From: DSOI01 sp041394885
GTDB lineage: Bacteria > Acidobacteriota > Terriglobia > Bryobacterales > Bryobacteraceae
DNA length: 64,000 nucleotides
Assembly (NCBI GenBank): GCA_041394885.1
Contig: JAWKHI010000042.1
Location: forward strand, 1 to 64,000
Direction: 5' to 3'
In this document: positions 43,000 through 52,697 of the stretch, piece after piece
Numbering within the stretch: the stretch's first letter is position 1
How the letters are laid out: each line of letters begins with the position of its first letter
Program-made: the position numbers and the translations under genes
The notes under the pieces: model-generated
Told to the model about the DNA's origin: nothing
Database searches by the model: none
Seen by the model: only the letters and a program-made list of their open reading frames with translations

Positions 43000-45176
43000 G
43001 GCTTTCTGGCTAGATCCTCGAGTTTCAGGGTGGGATTGAAATCGATCGATCGGAGGTTGATTTCTTGGGTGCGCAGGCCATTTTCTCTGATCACCACCGT
43101 GCTGGGCCAAAAAATACCGTCATGCTCGGCCCAGTCCGAGAGGGACTCCTCGACGGCGATGGAAGCACCGGCAAGGTTGAGATTGCGGTAGGTGATCCGG
43201 CTCGGCCGGCCGGTGACGTCGTCCAGATAGATGCGCGCCCCGTTTTCTTCCTCGTCGGTGACCTGAACGATGTTGGCGCCAAGATGGCTGACGGTGCTCT
43301 TGGGATCCTCGCCGGCGAGGGCAATGCGAAACAGGTAGCGGAAGATTTCGCCGCGGACGCGTTTGAGCACGGGAGCGGACATGGCGTAAAGGCCTCCCGC
43401 CGTCCATTGCCAGCCGATGGAGGCATCGTAGAAGGTGATCATCTTGACATTGGCGCCTGTGATCTCCTGCCGGAAAACGCTGGGGGCGATCCAGCGCTCC
43501 CAGCCGGATCTGTCGCTCCAGGGGTCCTTGGCGCCGGTGCGAATGCGGCCCTCGAGGCGAAGCTCGAGCCGGTTCACCTGGCGGAGTCGGGCAGCCCCTC
43601 CGATCGATTCCGCCATGCGCGAGAGCATCGCTTTGCCGCGAGCGACGGCGCTGGGATCGGTGGGTGGAGCAAATGGCTTGGGCTGAGGGATGGAGAGGTC
43701 AAGGGGAACTTCCAAGCGTTCCAACCCGGCGAGGGGTCTCTCATACAAGGTCTCCGGGCCCAGGGCGACCACGGCGAGTTTCGAGGTATCGAGGCGGCGT
43801 AGGGCGGCGTCCTTCACCTGAGCGGGCGTAACGTCGCGGATCGAGTTCAAAATGGCGGCGATGCTCTCGGGCGGGGCGCCATGAAGCTCGCTGGTGAGCA
43901 TCTGAGTGAGTAGCGCGCCCCGGGCCGCGAAACCGGTGGCGAGCTTGTGGAGAAGGCGCCGTTTCGTGGCGTCGATGGCGGACGCCGAAAGCGCCTCGGC
44001 GCGCGACTCCTCCACGGCGTCGAGCACCGCGCGGATGGCTTCGGTGGTGAAGGCGGGCTCGACGTTGACGTTGATCGTGAACAGCCCGGGGAAGTCATAC
44101 TCGGCGCCCCATTGCGCTTCCCACGCCATGTTCCACAGACGGTGCTTGACGGCGAGATCCGCCAACAGGCTGCCGCGAGCGCCGCCGATGCGTTCGACCG
44201 CCAGCAACATCGCGGCGAGATCCGGATCACCGGCGCGGCCGCCGAGTCCGGCAACGGCGAACAGGCCCTTGCGCAACGAGCGGTTGTCGTGGTGATAGAG
44301 CACCCGCTGGGGCGGCTCCGGCACATCGATTTTCGGAGCTGGCGGCGGCGCGGACTCCGACGGCGCCCAAGCGCCGAAATACTTCTCGATGGACGGACCG
44401 GCGACGCCGTCGAGGGAAGCGCCTTCGACGACGAGAATCGCCGATCCCGGGTGGATGTGGGCGGCATAGAAGCGCTCGATGTCCTGCCGTCCGATGTTGT
44501 CGAGCGTTTCGTAGTCGACACGAGCGGCGAGGGGATGGTCCAGCCCGCGGACGATACGTCCCGCTTCGCGCGCCACCGCGGCGGAAAGGTCGTTGTTCCG
44601 CCCGGCGACCCCGGAGCGGAGTGCACCGAGGGTGAAGTCGAGGGAATCGTCATCGAACACCGGCTCGGCCAGCAAGCCGGCCAGCATGGGGAACAACTCG
44701 TCGAAATCTTCGCGCAGACACCGGAAAGTGAGAAACGACCGGGTGGGTTCGGTGGAGGCGACCACGGATGCGCCGAGCGCGTCCAGCCGATCGCGAAATT
44801 TCCGGCCGGGCAGGCTCCTGGTTCCAGCGGCGGCCAGAGTGCGGAGAGCGACGGCAGCCAAACCGCGCTTCTCCGCGGGATCGAGAAGGGAACCGACGCC
44901 GAAACCGATGGATCCGGTGACGACGGGCAGTTCATTGTTCTCCAGCCAGTAGGCGCGCAGACCGTTGGAGAGCTTGACGGCGTGGCGGTCCGGAAACTGG
45001 ATCGACCTGGGGGGGCCGACGGAGACGCCAAAAGTCCGGTCTGCCGGCTGGGAGGCGCGGCGCTGCGCCGGAGCTGGAAAAACGAGTGCCACGGCGAGCA
45101 GGATCGGGACCGCCTTCGTCAAGCCGATCTGGCACTCGCGCTGGCGGCCAGCAACGGGGGTTGGCGCGAGGATCAC
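42996..45176 (-). CDS. M16-family peptidase homologue lacking the zinc motif, fused to a LolA-like C-terminal domain
   Basis: 726 residues from a GTG at 45176 that overlaps the upstream stop (GTGA). A signal peptide is at 20-38 (KAVPILLAVALVFPAPAQRR). Residues 60-510 have the M16 fold (AVKLSNGLRAYWLENNELPV, GFGVGSLLDP, FYAAHIHPGSAILVVEG), but the HxxEH inverzincin site is replaced: GLA-AVALR-TLAAAGT. So it cannot bind zinc there. Residues 530-726 form a beta-rich LolA-like domain (MLSRMAESIGGAARLRQVNR, ISVF-like strands, GIFWPSTVVIRENG) similar to the following gene. It probably pairs with the other M16 protein upstream, like the structural subunit of an M16 heterodimer. Confidence 0.82.
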   Translation of the reverse strand: MILAPTPVAGRQRECQIGLTKAVPILLAVALVFPAPAQRRASQPADRTFGVSVGPPRSIQFPDRHAVKLSNGLRAYWLENNELPVVTGSIGFGVGSLLDPAEKRGLAAVALRTLAAAGTRSLPGRKFRDRLDALGASVVASTEPTRSFLTFRCLREDFDELFPMLAGLLAEPVFDDDSLDFTLGALRSGVAGRNNDLSAAVAREAGRIVRGLDHPLAARVDYETLDNIGRQDIERFYAAHIHPGSAILVVEGASLDGVAGPSIEKYFGAWAPSESAPPPAPKIDVPEPPQRVLYHHDNRSLRKGLFAVAGLGGRAGDPDLAAMLLAVERIGGARGSLLADLAVKHRLWNMAWEAQWGAEYDFPGLFTINVNVEPAFTTEAIRAVLDAVEESRAEALSASAIDATKRRLLHKLATGFAARGALLTQMLTSELHGAPPESIAAILNSIRDVTPAQVKDAALRRLDTSKLAVVALGPETLYERPLAGLERLEVPLDLSIPQPKPFAPPTDPSAVARGKAMLSRMAESIGGAARLRQVNRLELRLEGRIRTGAKDPWSDRSGWERWIAPSVFRQEITGANVKMITFYDASIGWQWTAGGLYAMSAPVLKRVRGEIFRYLFRIALAGEDPKSTVSHLGANIVQVTDEEENGARIYLDDVTGRPSRITYRNLNLAGASIAVEESLSDWAEHDGIFWPSTVVIRENGLRTQEINLRSIDFNPTLKLEDLARKP

Positions 45177-46687
45177 TTGGACCCCTCACCGGCAGGCGGC
45201 GCCACCCGCGCCTGACGGGGCCCTGTCCGCACGATCGCATCCGGCTGCCGCAACAGGGTCTGGGCGACGGCCGCCTTCACGGACTCGGCGGTGACCGTCT
45301 CGATATCGGAGAGCAGGGCTGACAACGCACCGGCCGATCCGTGGTCGCGCAGAGACCTTGCAATCAGGTCAGCGCAGGAGTAGGGATCTTCGAGGCGGAG
45401 GAGGAGACCGGCGCGAAGGTTCTTGCGCGCGGCGCTGATATCGTCGGCGGAAACGGTCCATTCCGACAGCCGCGCCGCCAGCTTGACGGTTCGCGTTTCC
45501 ACCTCGTCGAGAGGAATGGAAGGATCGGAAAGCGCCATGAGGAGAAGAATATCGTCGCCGTCTGTGTCGGACGGCGAGGACTCGAGCCTGACAGTCCGCA
45601 GACCGCTTTCCGCGGCAGCCTGACGGGACAACCATCCAGAGGGGCCGCCCACCATGGCCCGCATGACCATGCGAGTGGCCTCGCCGGGCAGATCCGGCCT
45701 CGTTCGCTTCCAGGCCATCCAGACCTGCGGGGGGAGATTGGCGGCTACAGAAATCCGCTGCAAGGATTTGGATTGAGGCGGGGATGCCGGGGGCGCGGGC
45801 GAGACCGGCGCTTCTCGCGCGGGAATGGACGCCAGGTGTTTGTTGGCCCAAGACTTGGCCTGCTCCGCAGTGACGTCGCCGACGATGGCGATCGCCAGGT
45901 TGCCGGGCCGGTAGTAGGCACGGAAGAAGTCGGCGGCGTCGGAGGCCAGGACATTTTCGAACTGATCCATCGGAGAGCCAAGATTCCGAAAGCGATGGTC
46001 TGGGAACAATGCCGCAAAAAGCTGCCGGAGAGCGGGAAGGGGGACAACGAGTTCCTGACGCGACGCCTCAGAGCGTAGGCTGCTTCGCTCGATGTAGAAA
46101 TTGCGCCAGGAGGGCCGATGCAACCACTCACCCCAGAGACGGAACAGAACCTCGGCGCTCTCGGATGGAATGGTGAGATAGAAGGATGCGCTGGCGGAGC
46201 CGAGAAAGTAGCGGAGGTCCGAGGCGCCCTGGGCGCCCAGCGCCTGCGCGACAAACCCTGGAATGCCGAGTCCCGCGGCTTTGGCCAGTTCGAGCTTGGC
46301 TTCGTCGCGATTCCTTTGCACCCGCAGCCTTTCCTGAGTGGGGTCCGAGCCGGCGGCGGGGCTTTGGGACCGCATTAGTTTCTCGGCCCGATCCAGGAGC
46401 GCTTTCTCTTCGGCGGCGCCGCGGGAGCCAAGCGTCTCCGTTCCATTCCAAAAGCTGCGCTCGATCAGGCGGGAGATCCCGGCTTTTCCCTCAGGCTCAT
46501 CGGCGACGCCGGCGGCGATGTGGACATGAAAGGCAACGATCGGGGAGGTGTGCCGTTCGAGGACGGCGATGGGAAGTCCGTTCGCCAGACGAAACTCGGT
46601 CAACCGGCCTCCCCAGAGATCAGGAGCAGGCCTGGCGGCTGCCGCGGTCCCGACGGCCAGCGGCAGTGCCCAGAGAATCAAGCGCAT
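45173..46687 (-). CDS. M16-family peptidase homologue with HxxEH replaced by RxxER
   Basis: 504 residues; start at 46687 gives a signal peptide (MRLILWALPLAVGTAAAARP). The M16 N-terminal domain reads FRLANGLPIAVLERHTSPIV, then AGISRLIERSFWNGTETLG where HxxEH is RLIER; the Glu is kept, both His are Arg. A charged helical insert (about 120-165) and YYRPGNLAIAIVGDVTAEQA lead to the C-terminal domain. In heterodimeric M16 enzymes one partner is active and one inactive; here both encoded partners lack zinc ligands. The pair may act as a binding or chaperone complex in the periplasm. About 150 bp of open frame before 46687 are in the intergenic spacer. Confidence 0.82.
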   Translation of the reverse strand: MRLILWALPLAVGTAAAARPAPDLWGGRLTEFRLANGLPIAVLERHTSPIVAFHVHIAAGVADEPEGKAGISRLIERSFWNGTETLGSRGAAEEKALLDRAEKLMRSQSPAAGSDPTQERLRVQRNRDEAKLELAKAAGLGIPGFVAQALGAQGASDLRYFLGSASASFYLTIPSESAEVLFRLWGEWLHRPSWRNFYIERSSLRSEASRQELVVPLPALRQLFAALFPDHRFRNLGSPMDQFENVLASDAADFFRAYYRPGNLAIAIVGDVTAEQAKSWANKHLASIPAREAPVSPAPPASPPQSKSLQRISVAANLPPQVWMAWKRTRPDLPGEATRMVMRAMVGGPSGWLSRQAAAESGLRTVRLESSPSDTDGDDILLLMALSDPSIPLDEVETRTVKLAARLSEWTVSADDISAARKNLRAGLLLRLEDPYSCADLIARSLRDHGSAGALSALLSDIETVTAESVKAAVAQTLLRQPDAIVRTGPRQARVAPPAGEGSK

Positions 46688-46890
46688 TAGTACCAGCTTA
46701 CCCGACCTTTTCCAGATATCGGGCCGCAACGAATTTACACGCTCATGGCTCCATGGATTGGAGGAATGATGGTAGAGTAAGAATCCAGCGAAACCGATAT
46801 GCGGCTCGCCTGTGCTCGCGGGTGGGACGCCAATGGCCATTTACGCCGCAAGGGAAAGGCAGACCAGTGCGGAAAACAACAGGAGGTGGC
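46688..46890. promoter_or_regulatory. 203-bp divergent spacer between the M16-like and the 1122-residue protein genes
   Basis: No convincing gene is seen. The right end has CAGGAGGTGGC, a strong ribosome site for the ATG at 46891. AT-richer stretches such as GCAACGAATTTACACG and GATGGTAGAGTAAGAATC may hold promoters, but no -35/-10 pair with good spacing is clear. Confidence 0.4.
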
Positions 46891-49800
46891 ATGAAATCGC
46901 TATTAACACTTCGGGCGATGGGCGCGGCTCTGCTGATAGTGACGGCGGGGCAAGCGCAGGACTCGGTGAGCCGCGCACGGCAGCTGGAGATGCAGGGCGA
47001 TTTCGCGGGCGCCAGGCGAATCCTGGAAGAAGCCACACGGCGGAGTCCGGCGATCGAAACCGATCTGGTGGCCTACGCCGAATTCCTGGACCGGTACCGA
47101 GATCCCGGCACCCGCACCGCATACGAAAAGCTAGCGGAAGGGAATCTGGCGACAGACCGCAAGAAGGCTGTTCTGTATCGGCTAGTAATTCTGGATCTGC
47201 TCGAGAATGACAAGGAGGCCGCATCGAAGCATCTGGCCGCCTACCGGCAAGCCGGTGGGACCGCCCTGCCCGACGCGCTACCCAAACCGCCGGCGCCGGT
47301 GGAACATCCGGTGGCCTACATTCCGGGACCGATCTCGGGGTTCAACCGCATGGCGGCGCTCGCGCCCGATCTCAAGCCTATGGAGGTCCTTCCCGCGCTG
47401 GCGCGCAACGTAGTGACCAATGGGTATCAGGCGTCCAACAGCCAGGAGGCGCTGGAGCAGACCGAGTACTTGAAGCTGGTGTTCCGGTATATGTCGCAGG
47501 CGCGCGAGTTGGACCGCTTCGCAGGACCGGAAAAGAAGATCTCGATCGAAACCTGCGATTCCCCGCAAACCGGCGAATTGCTGAAGATCCTGGGCTACCG
47601 GATGCGAGGGCAATGCGGCGGAGACGTGGTGCTCGAAACGGTGAATGCCGGACGGGCCTTTCTGACCATCGATTCGGGTTTCCCGCTGGCGGAGATGGAG
47701 TTGGCGCTGCGGACCAATCGAGCGTTCACCTATGATTACAAGCCAGCCGCGGTTCCGGTGCTATACGGACCCGAGTACTGGATGTCGGCGGAGAAGAAAG
47801 AGAAGCCGGAATTCATCGACGCATTCCTGGCGGACCCGGCTTTGTGCCGGTTGTACCTGGGATTGTCGAAGCTGGATGCCGGAACCGCGGAAGCACTGCG
47901 CAAAGAGATACCGTTGCAGAGACTGCGGGCCTTCGCGCACGTATTGGATTTCTTCGGAGGCATGTTCAAGATCCGGAATGGGAAGGCAGCGACGCCGGGC
48001 GGCGCGGCGGCCGAGGCGGTGTGGGGTGAACTGGTAGGCGTTCCTGTGACGCAGGGCGCTCAGTTCATCGAGAAACTGTTGGCCAAAGACGATGGATGGT
48101 TGAACAGCTACTTCGATTCCCTCTCGCGAATCGACGGGCCGGTGCTGGCATACCTGACCCAGCCGGACCGGATGCGCCGGTTCTACGGAGCGCTGAAGGG
48201 CCGGGTATCGAGCCCTGGCCCGGCGCGGCCCGTTTTCCGTTCCAACACGGATCTGATGCTGCTGACCACACGGCTACGTCTGGAAGCCGACGGCAAGCCG
48301 CACATCCCGGGCGGGATGGATGTTTGGCGCGAATTGTTCGTGAAACATCCGCACGGCAAGTACGACGGGAAGCTGACCAAATTAGCGGCGAGCTGGAAAG
48401 AACCGGACGACCTTCTGGAAGCGCTGTTCGCGCTGTGCCGGAAGGCGGTTGAGAACGAGCCACTGAAGGTCTTCATGGCGATGACGGATCTCAATCAGCG
48501 GCGCACCAAGCCGCTGGAGCCCGCCACGGTGGACCGGTTGGCGCGCAATTGGCGTCTGGTGGGCGCGCAATATCCCGTGTTCTCGGAAATTCCCACATTG
48601 CCCGACGCGACTATCCTTACCTACCTCGAACGAATCGAGACGGTGAACGGAATCAGGAACCAGCAGGTGCGGGCCGACGCGGCCGGCTCACTGCAGGCGC
48701 TCATCGGGCTGTGGCAGATCTTCTCCCGGAACGGCAACATCCCGCTCAGCGAGGCTGAGACAGTTCTCAGCGATCTGCTGAAGGCCTTCGATGGCGTAAA
48801 GGACTCCGAACAGGTGTTCGTGGCCGCGGTGACGGGAACGCGCCGGCTGCTGCAAGCCACCGATTCTCCAGCCGGAGTGTCGGCGCACGACCGTATCTTG
48901 ACGCTACTGGCGGGTACAGCGGCGCCGAAGGACATCGAGGCGCACGAGCAGATCCTCCAGGACATGATGCGGATCTTCGAGGCACAGAAGTTGATCTCAC
49001 TCAAGACACTGCTGGATCTTGCGGATCAGATCGACGCGCTCGGCAAAGGCGCCAAATTCGACCCGACGGTCTCCAACCGGCTGACCGCGCGGATGCAGGA
49101 ATTGCAGCTTCCGCGGGCATCGCTCACCGGGATCGAAAAGAATGCCCTCTCGTTCGGCTATTGGACCGAGAAGCATATCGAGTCCGAGCGGAAGGTACGC
49201 ATCCGCGCGATGCTCGAAAAGGCGGCCGGCGACGCGAAGAAGCTGGACGACGCACGGGCGGAACTGACGCCGATCCTCCGAGACACCCTGGTGGGGTTCA
49301 ACTATCTGTACTACGCCCCTCCGGGCGCGCAACTGCTGCAGACCAATCCGCTATTCGTGCGGAGCCATGATTTTCTGGGGGTCCAGGGGACCAATCAAAC
49401 ATGGCGTACGACCGAGGTTCTCGGGTCGGGCTGGCCATCGAGCGCGGGCGGGCGGTTGGTTGGCTCCCTCGCCGGGTTGCCCTATGCGCTGGCGGAAGCC
49501 GAGCAAAACTTCCTGATTCCGAGCCGGGAGCAGGCGTTGATCTGGGGAGATCTGGTCCCGCAGATGATCCTGAGCGCCAAGATCCCGCGCTGGTGGAACG
49601 TGTCCCCGATGCAGATGCACTGGGTGGGATTGCACCTGAGGCACGCGGAATCCCTGGTGGCGGAATCGCACCTGAACCCCACGCTGCGGGAGTCGATGCT
49701 AGCCGAATTGTCGAAGCTCGCCGCACCGGCCAGAGCCAGCCGCGTGGCGGAACTGGTGGAGCAGGGCGACCTGCGGGCAGCGCTCGAGAACATCACTGCG

Positions 49801-50259
49801 TCTGAATTGTACTTGTTAGGTTCGTGGCAGGGCGCGGAGTCCGACAATCCGTTGCGCAGAGAGATCAAGACCCTGTCGGCGCGCTCGGCGGCATCGCTCA
49901 CGCCAGGCGCGATCTCACGGGCGTTCGGGACGCCAAAACCGACCCTGACCAATTCGTTCCGGCCGGAGTTGCTCAACCTGCGAACCTTCCCGACGCTGAT
50001 GGGCTATTCGTCGCGGCTGATGGCCGAGAGTTGGGAATCGCACATCCTCTACTACGTGGCGCTGGCAGACGAGTTGCATATGTCGCCGGACCGGCTGAAC
50101 GTCGTGATTCCGGAATGGACGCGGCAAACCGTGGAGCGGATCTTTGCTACCCACCTGGAAGATTGGCCGGCCCTGTTGCGTTCGATGCGCAACGTGGGTC
50201 ATGATGCTCGGATGAATGCTCGAGGGCCTTCCCCCTCGGAAAGGGCCGCCGGAGAATAG
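46891..50259 (+). CDS. Large exported protein of unknown function, partner of the VWA gene
   Basis: 1122 residues; ATG at 46891 after CAGGAGGTGGC and a signal peptide (MKSLLTLRAMGAALLIVTAG). Residues 25-110 look like TPR/alpha-helical repeats (RARQLEMQGDFAGARRILEE, TAYEKLAEGNLATDRKKAVL). The large rest is mixed helical with no family I recognise; blocks such as CDSPQTGELLKILGYRMRGQ, RAFTYDYKPAAVPVLYGPEY, LPYALAEAEQNFLIP and HLRHAESLVAESHLNPT read as genuine protein. Such long proteins occur upstream of VWFA-related genes in acidobacteria. The next gene starts 5 bp after its stop, so the two are expressed together. The open frame extends to 46186 but that part is antisense to the M16-like gene. 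Confidence 0.8.
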   Translation: MKSLLTLRAMGAALLIVTAGQAQDSVSRARQLEMQGDFAGARRILEEATRRSPAIETDLVAYAEFLDRYRDPGTRTAYEKLAEGNLATDRKKAVLYRLVILDLLENDKEAASKHLAAYRQAGGTALPDALPKPPAPVEHPVAYIPGPISGFNRMAALAPDLKPMEVLPALARNVVTNGYQASNSQEALEQTEYLKLVFRYMSQARELDRFAGPEKKISIETCDSPQTGELLKILGYRMRGQCGGDVVLETVNAGRAFLTIDSGFPLAEMELALRTNRAFTYDYKPAAVPVLYGPEYWMSAEKKEKPEFIDAFLADPALCRLYLGLSKLDAGTAEALRKEIPLQRLRAFAHVLDFFGGMFKIRNGKAATPGGAAAEAVWGELVGVPVTQGAQFIEKLLAKDDGWLNSYFDSLSRIDGPVLAYLTQPDRMRRFYGALKGRVSSPGPARPVFRSNTDLMLLTTRLRLEADGKPHIPGGMDVWRELFVKHPHGKYDGKLTKLAASWKEPDDLLEALFALCRKAVENEPLKVFMAMTDLNQRRTKPLEPATVDRLARNWRLVGAQYPVFSEIPTLPDATILTYLERIETVNGIRNQQVRADAAGSLQALIGLWQIFSRNGNIPLSEAETVLSDLLKAFDGVKDSEQVFVAAVTGTRRLLQATDSPAGVSAHDRILTLLAGTAAPKDIEAHEQILQDMMRIFEAQKLISLKTLLDLADQIDALGKGAKFDPTVSNRLTARMQELQLPRASLTGIEKNALSFGYWTEKHIESERKVRIRAMLEKAAGDAKKLDDARAELTPILRDTLVGFNYLYYAPPGAQLLQTNPLFVRSHDFLGVQGTNQTWRTTEVLGSGWPSSAGGRLVGSLAGLPYALAEAEQNFLIPSREQALIWGDLVPQMILSAKIPRWWNVSPMQMHWVGLHLRHAESLVAESHLNPTLRESMLAELSKLAAPARASRVAELVEQGDLRAALENITASELYLLGSWQGAESDNPLRREIKTLSARSAASLTPGAISRAFGTPKPTLTNSFRPELLNLRTFPTLMGYSSRLMAESWESHILYYVALADELHMSPDRLNVVIPEWTRQTVERIFATHLEDWPALLRSMRNVGHDARMNARGPSPSERAAGE

Positions 50260-50264
50260 TCGAT

Positions 50265-51347
50265 ATGCGCGCAGAGAACTTCAATCCGTTTTTGAGAACG
50301 CTCATGCTCAGCACGCTGGTGGCGGGCACAGCCGCAGTGGCGGCATTTTCCTGGATCGCGTACGCGCAAGAGCCCGCGCCTCCGGCGACCGGAGCCGAAG
50401 GCGAGGACAGGCCGACGTTCCGCGTGAAGGTGGACATGGTCGTGCTCAGCTTTACGGTCACCGACAACAAGGGCCGTTACGTAAATGGCCTGAAGCCGAG
50501 CGATTTCCGGATCCTCGAAGACGGCATCACCCAGAAGGTGAATACATTCAGCGAGGGGAACAAGCCCCCGGTGCTGGTGATGGACGACGGCAGCACGCGT
50601 CCGCTCGCACTCGGGGCCACGGCGGCGGCCGGCGGGGCGGGCGAACCTGGCGACAAACCGGCGCCAAAGACAGACTCGTTCGTCGGCACCAACGTGTTCG
50701 TGCTGTTCGATACCTCCAACTACATGTACCGCGGCTTCGTGTACGCCTCCGATGCGATTGCGGACTTCATCCGCGGGCTCGATCGCGCCGACTCCGTGGC
50801 GGTGTATACGTTCTCACGCAATATGTCGCGAGCGGCTGAGCTGACCAGCGACCGGAACAACGCTATCTTCGGATTGCGCCGCGCGGTTGCGGGCGATGAC
50901 GCCGCACTCTACAACGCGCTGTTGCTCGCTCTCCGCGACGCGGCCAAGGTGCCGGGACGGAAAGTGGTTATCGTGTTCTCGAACGGTCCCGACAACGCGT
51001 CGATGGTGGCGCCGGACGATGTCCGGGCGGTGGCCGAGGACGAGGGGATTCCGATCTACGTGATTTCAACCAGCGACGTGAGCCGTGACCCGATTTCGAC
51101 GAATGTGTTCAAGCGAATTTCGCAGCGCACGGGCGGCCAGGTGTACTTCGCCAAGACGTGGCAGAAGCAGGTGGAGGCGTTCGAGTCCATCCGCGAGTCG
51201 CTGGGGAACTCCTACACGGTGACCTACTATCCGCAACAGAACCCGAACGAAGGATTCCGCAAGATCTCGGTGGAGATTGCGTCGGACGCGGGGAAGAAGT
51301 TGCGGGTGCGAGCGCGGCCTGGTTATCGGCCGAGCCGGACGTTCTAG
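50265..51347 (+). CDS. Acidobacterial VWFA-related domain protein (TIGR03436-like)
   Basis: 360 residues; GGAG upstream. N-terminal signal/anchor LMLSTLVAGTAAVAAFSWIA. FRVKVDMVVLSFTVTDNKGR, VNGLKPSDFRILEDGITQKV is the conserved N-terminal part of the acidobacterial VWFA-related family. The VWA domain follows: TNVFVLFDTSNYMYRGFVYA, DSVAVYTFSRNM, AALYNALLLALRDAAKVPGR and KVVIVFSNGPD. The metal (MIDAS) motif DxSxS is DTSNY, so the last Ser is missing. It ends in YTVTYYPQQNPNEGFRKISV and RVRARPGYRPS, typical of the family. Probably a periplasmic or surface binding protein working with the 1122-residue protein. Confidence 0.9.
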   Translation: MRAENFNPFLRTLMLSTLVAGTAAVAAFSWIAYAQEPAPPATGAEGEDRPTFRVKVDMVVLSFTVTDNKGRYVNGLKPSDFRILEDGITQKVNTFSEGNKPPVLVMDDGSTRPLALGATAAAGGAGEPGDKPAPKTDSFVGTNVFVLFDTSNYMYRGFVYASDAIADFIRGLDRADSVAVYTFSRNMSRAAELTSDRNNAIFGLRRAVAGDDAALYNALLLALRDAAKVPGRKVVIVFSNGPDNASMVAPDDVRAVAEDEGIPIYVISTSDVSRDPISTNVFKRISQRTGGQVYFAKTWQKQVEAFESIRESLGNSYTVTYYPQQNPNEGFRKISVEIASDAGKKLRVRARPGYRPSRTF

Positions 51348-51372
51348 ACACTGCATCAGTTTGTGGGCAGCC

Positions 51373-51378
51373 TACAAT
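51373..51378 (+). promoter_or_regulatory. -10 hexamer (TACAAT) of the AAA/TPR pair
   Basis: TACAAT lies 14 nt before the ATG at 51393 and 8 nt before an in-frame TTG at 51387. No Shine-Dalgarno is seen. The 45-bp gap from the VWA gene suggests that the pair has its own transcript. Confidence 0.45.
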
Positions 51379-51392
51379 GAAGACTATTGGCT

Positions 51393-52697
51393 ATGTCCCC
51401 CTCCGAGCAGCGTCTTGCCGAGATCTACCGCGCACTTCGGTTTGTACCGGTTGAACCGGAGAGTGCTTACTACGTTCGCATCTGGGAAGACCTTCCGTAC
51501 GATCCGGTGTCGCGGCTGCGCAGGATCATCGTTAACAGTGAGGTCCAGAGTCTACAGTTCTTCTCGGGCTTCGCAGGTTCCGGGAAGAGCACACAACTTC
51601 GGCGCCTGAAGAAGGAACTCGAGTCCGATGGATACTTGGTGATCCACGCGGACGCGGAAGGGTATCTCAACCTGGGCGAGCCGATTGACATCACGGACCT
51701 CCTTTACACGTTGGCAGGCGCACTCAGCGACGGACTGGAAGATAGTCACATCGCCCTCAAGGAAGGCTACTGGGCAAGGTTCTCGAATTTCCTCCGCGAC
51801 ACGAAGGTCGAGTTCAACGAAGCGTCCTTACAGGCGGGACCGGTCGCACTCAAGGCCGAGCTTCGCGCCAATCCAACGCTCCGCCAGCAGATACAGCAGC
51901 ACCTTGCGGGACGAGTCCGCGAACTGATCAACCAAGTACACGGCTTTGTGGACGAAGCAGCCAAGAGGGCCCTCGATGAGCGTGGCGGTGGAACCCGTAT
52001 CGTCTTTCTGTTCGACAGCCTGGAAAAACTTCGCGGATCACCGTCGAACGAACAGGAAATCATGGACCGGCTCGAGCGCCTGTTCCGTTCGCATCGCGAC
52101 GCGCTTCAGCTTCCGTCGATCCACTGCGTGTATTCAGTTCCGGCATGGCTGCCGTATGTGATCTCCGGTGCGCAGGTGGTTATGATCCCGGCGATAAAGC
52201 TCCGCGCGAGCCGGGATAGCGACCTCGCATCCGAGCAAGGCTGGCGGAAACTGCGCGAAATAGTAGAGCGGCGAATGGAGCCAGACGGACGCCGACTTCT
52301 GTTTGGCAATCCGGAGGGAGATGTTTATCCACTCGCCGACAAGCTGATTGAGGTCTCAGGCGGCGCCCCACGAGATTTGCTCCGCTTGTTTCAAGAAGCA
52401 GTACTGATGGCCGATCCCCAGGACCCCGCTTTGGACGAAGCGAAGATCGCGAGGGCGATCGCGGCCGTAGCCAATGACTTCAAGACAAACATCGAAGACG
52501 CACATTGGCTGCATCAGGTGGCGACGCACAAGGCGGCGGACCTGCCGACCGCCAGCAAAGGAGATCTAAGCCGGCTGATGCGACTGCTCGACAATCACTT
52601 CATCTTGTTCTTCAGGAACGATGGCGACTGGTACGACATTCACCCTCTGATCCGGGATGAGGTCAACCGGATCGTCTCGCTGTACCCAAGACCATGA
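51393..52697 (+). CDS. AAA/STAND-type P-loop ATPase
   Basis: 434 residues from the ATG at 51393. The N-terminus (EQRLAEIYRALRFVPVEPES, WEDLPYDPVSRLRR) leads to a strong Walker A, FFSGFAGSGKSTQLRRLKKE. The following VIHADAEGYLNLGEPIDITD, Walker B-like RIVFLFDSLEKLRG, and the sensor/arginine region (QVVMIPAIKLR, GAPRDLLRLFQEAVLM) fit a STAND/AAA_22-type ATPase. The C-terminal part (LLDNHFILFFRNDGDWYDIH) resembles a winged-helix segment with PLIRDEVNRI. It overlaps the TPR protein gene by 4 bp (ATGA). This is the core of a possible two-gene signalling or conflict system; no separate effector domain is visible here. Confidence 0.82.
   Translation: MSPSEQRLAEIYRALRFVPVEPESAYYVRIWEDLPYDPVSRLRRIIVNSEVQSLQFFSGFAGSGKSTQLRRLKKELESDGYLVIHADAEGYLNLGEPIDITDLLYTLAGALSDGLEDSHIALKEGYWARFSNFLRDTKVEFNEASLQAGPVALKAELRANPTLRQQIQQHLAGRVRELINQVHGFVDEAAKRALDERGGGTRIVFLFDSLEKLRGSPSNEQEIMDRLERLFRSHRDALQLPSIHCVYSVPAWLPYVISGAQVVMIPAIKLRASRDSDLASEQGWRKLREIVERRMEPDGRRLLFGNPEGDVYPLADKLIEVSGGAPRDLLRLFQEAVLMADPQDPALDEAKIARAIAAVANDFKTNIEDAHWLHQVATHKAADLPTASKGDLSRLMRLLDNHFILFFRNDGDWYDIHPLIRDEVNRIVSLYPRP

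Noticed and set aside
46186..46890. N-terminal extension of the 1122-residue protein
   Set aside because: Antisense to the M16-like gene; a strong ribosome site and a signal peptide fix the start at 46891.
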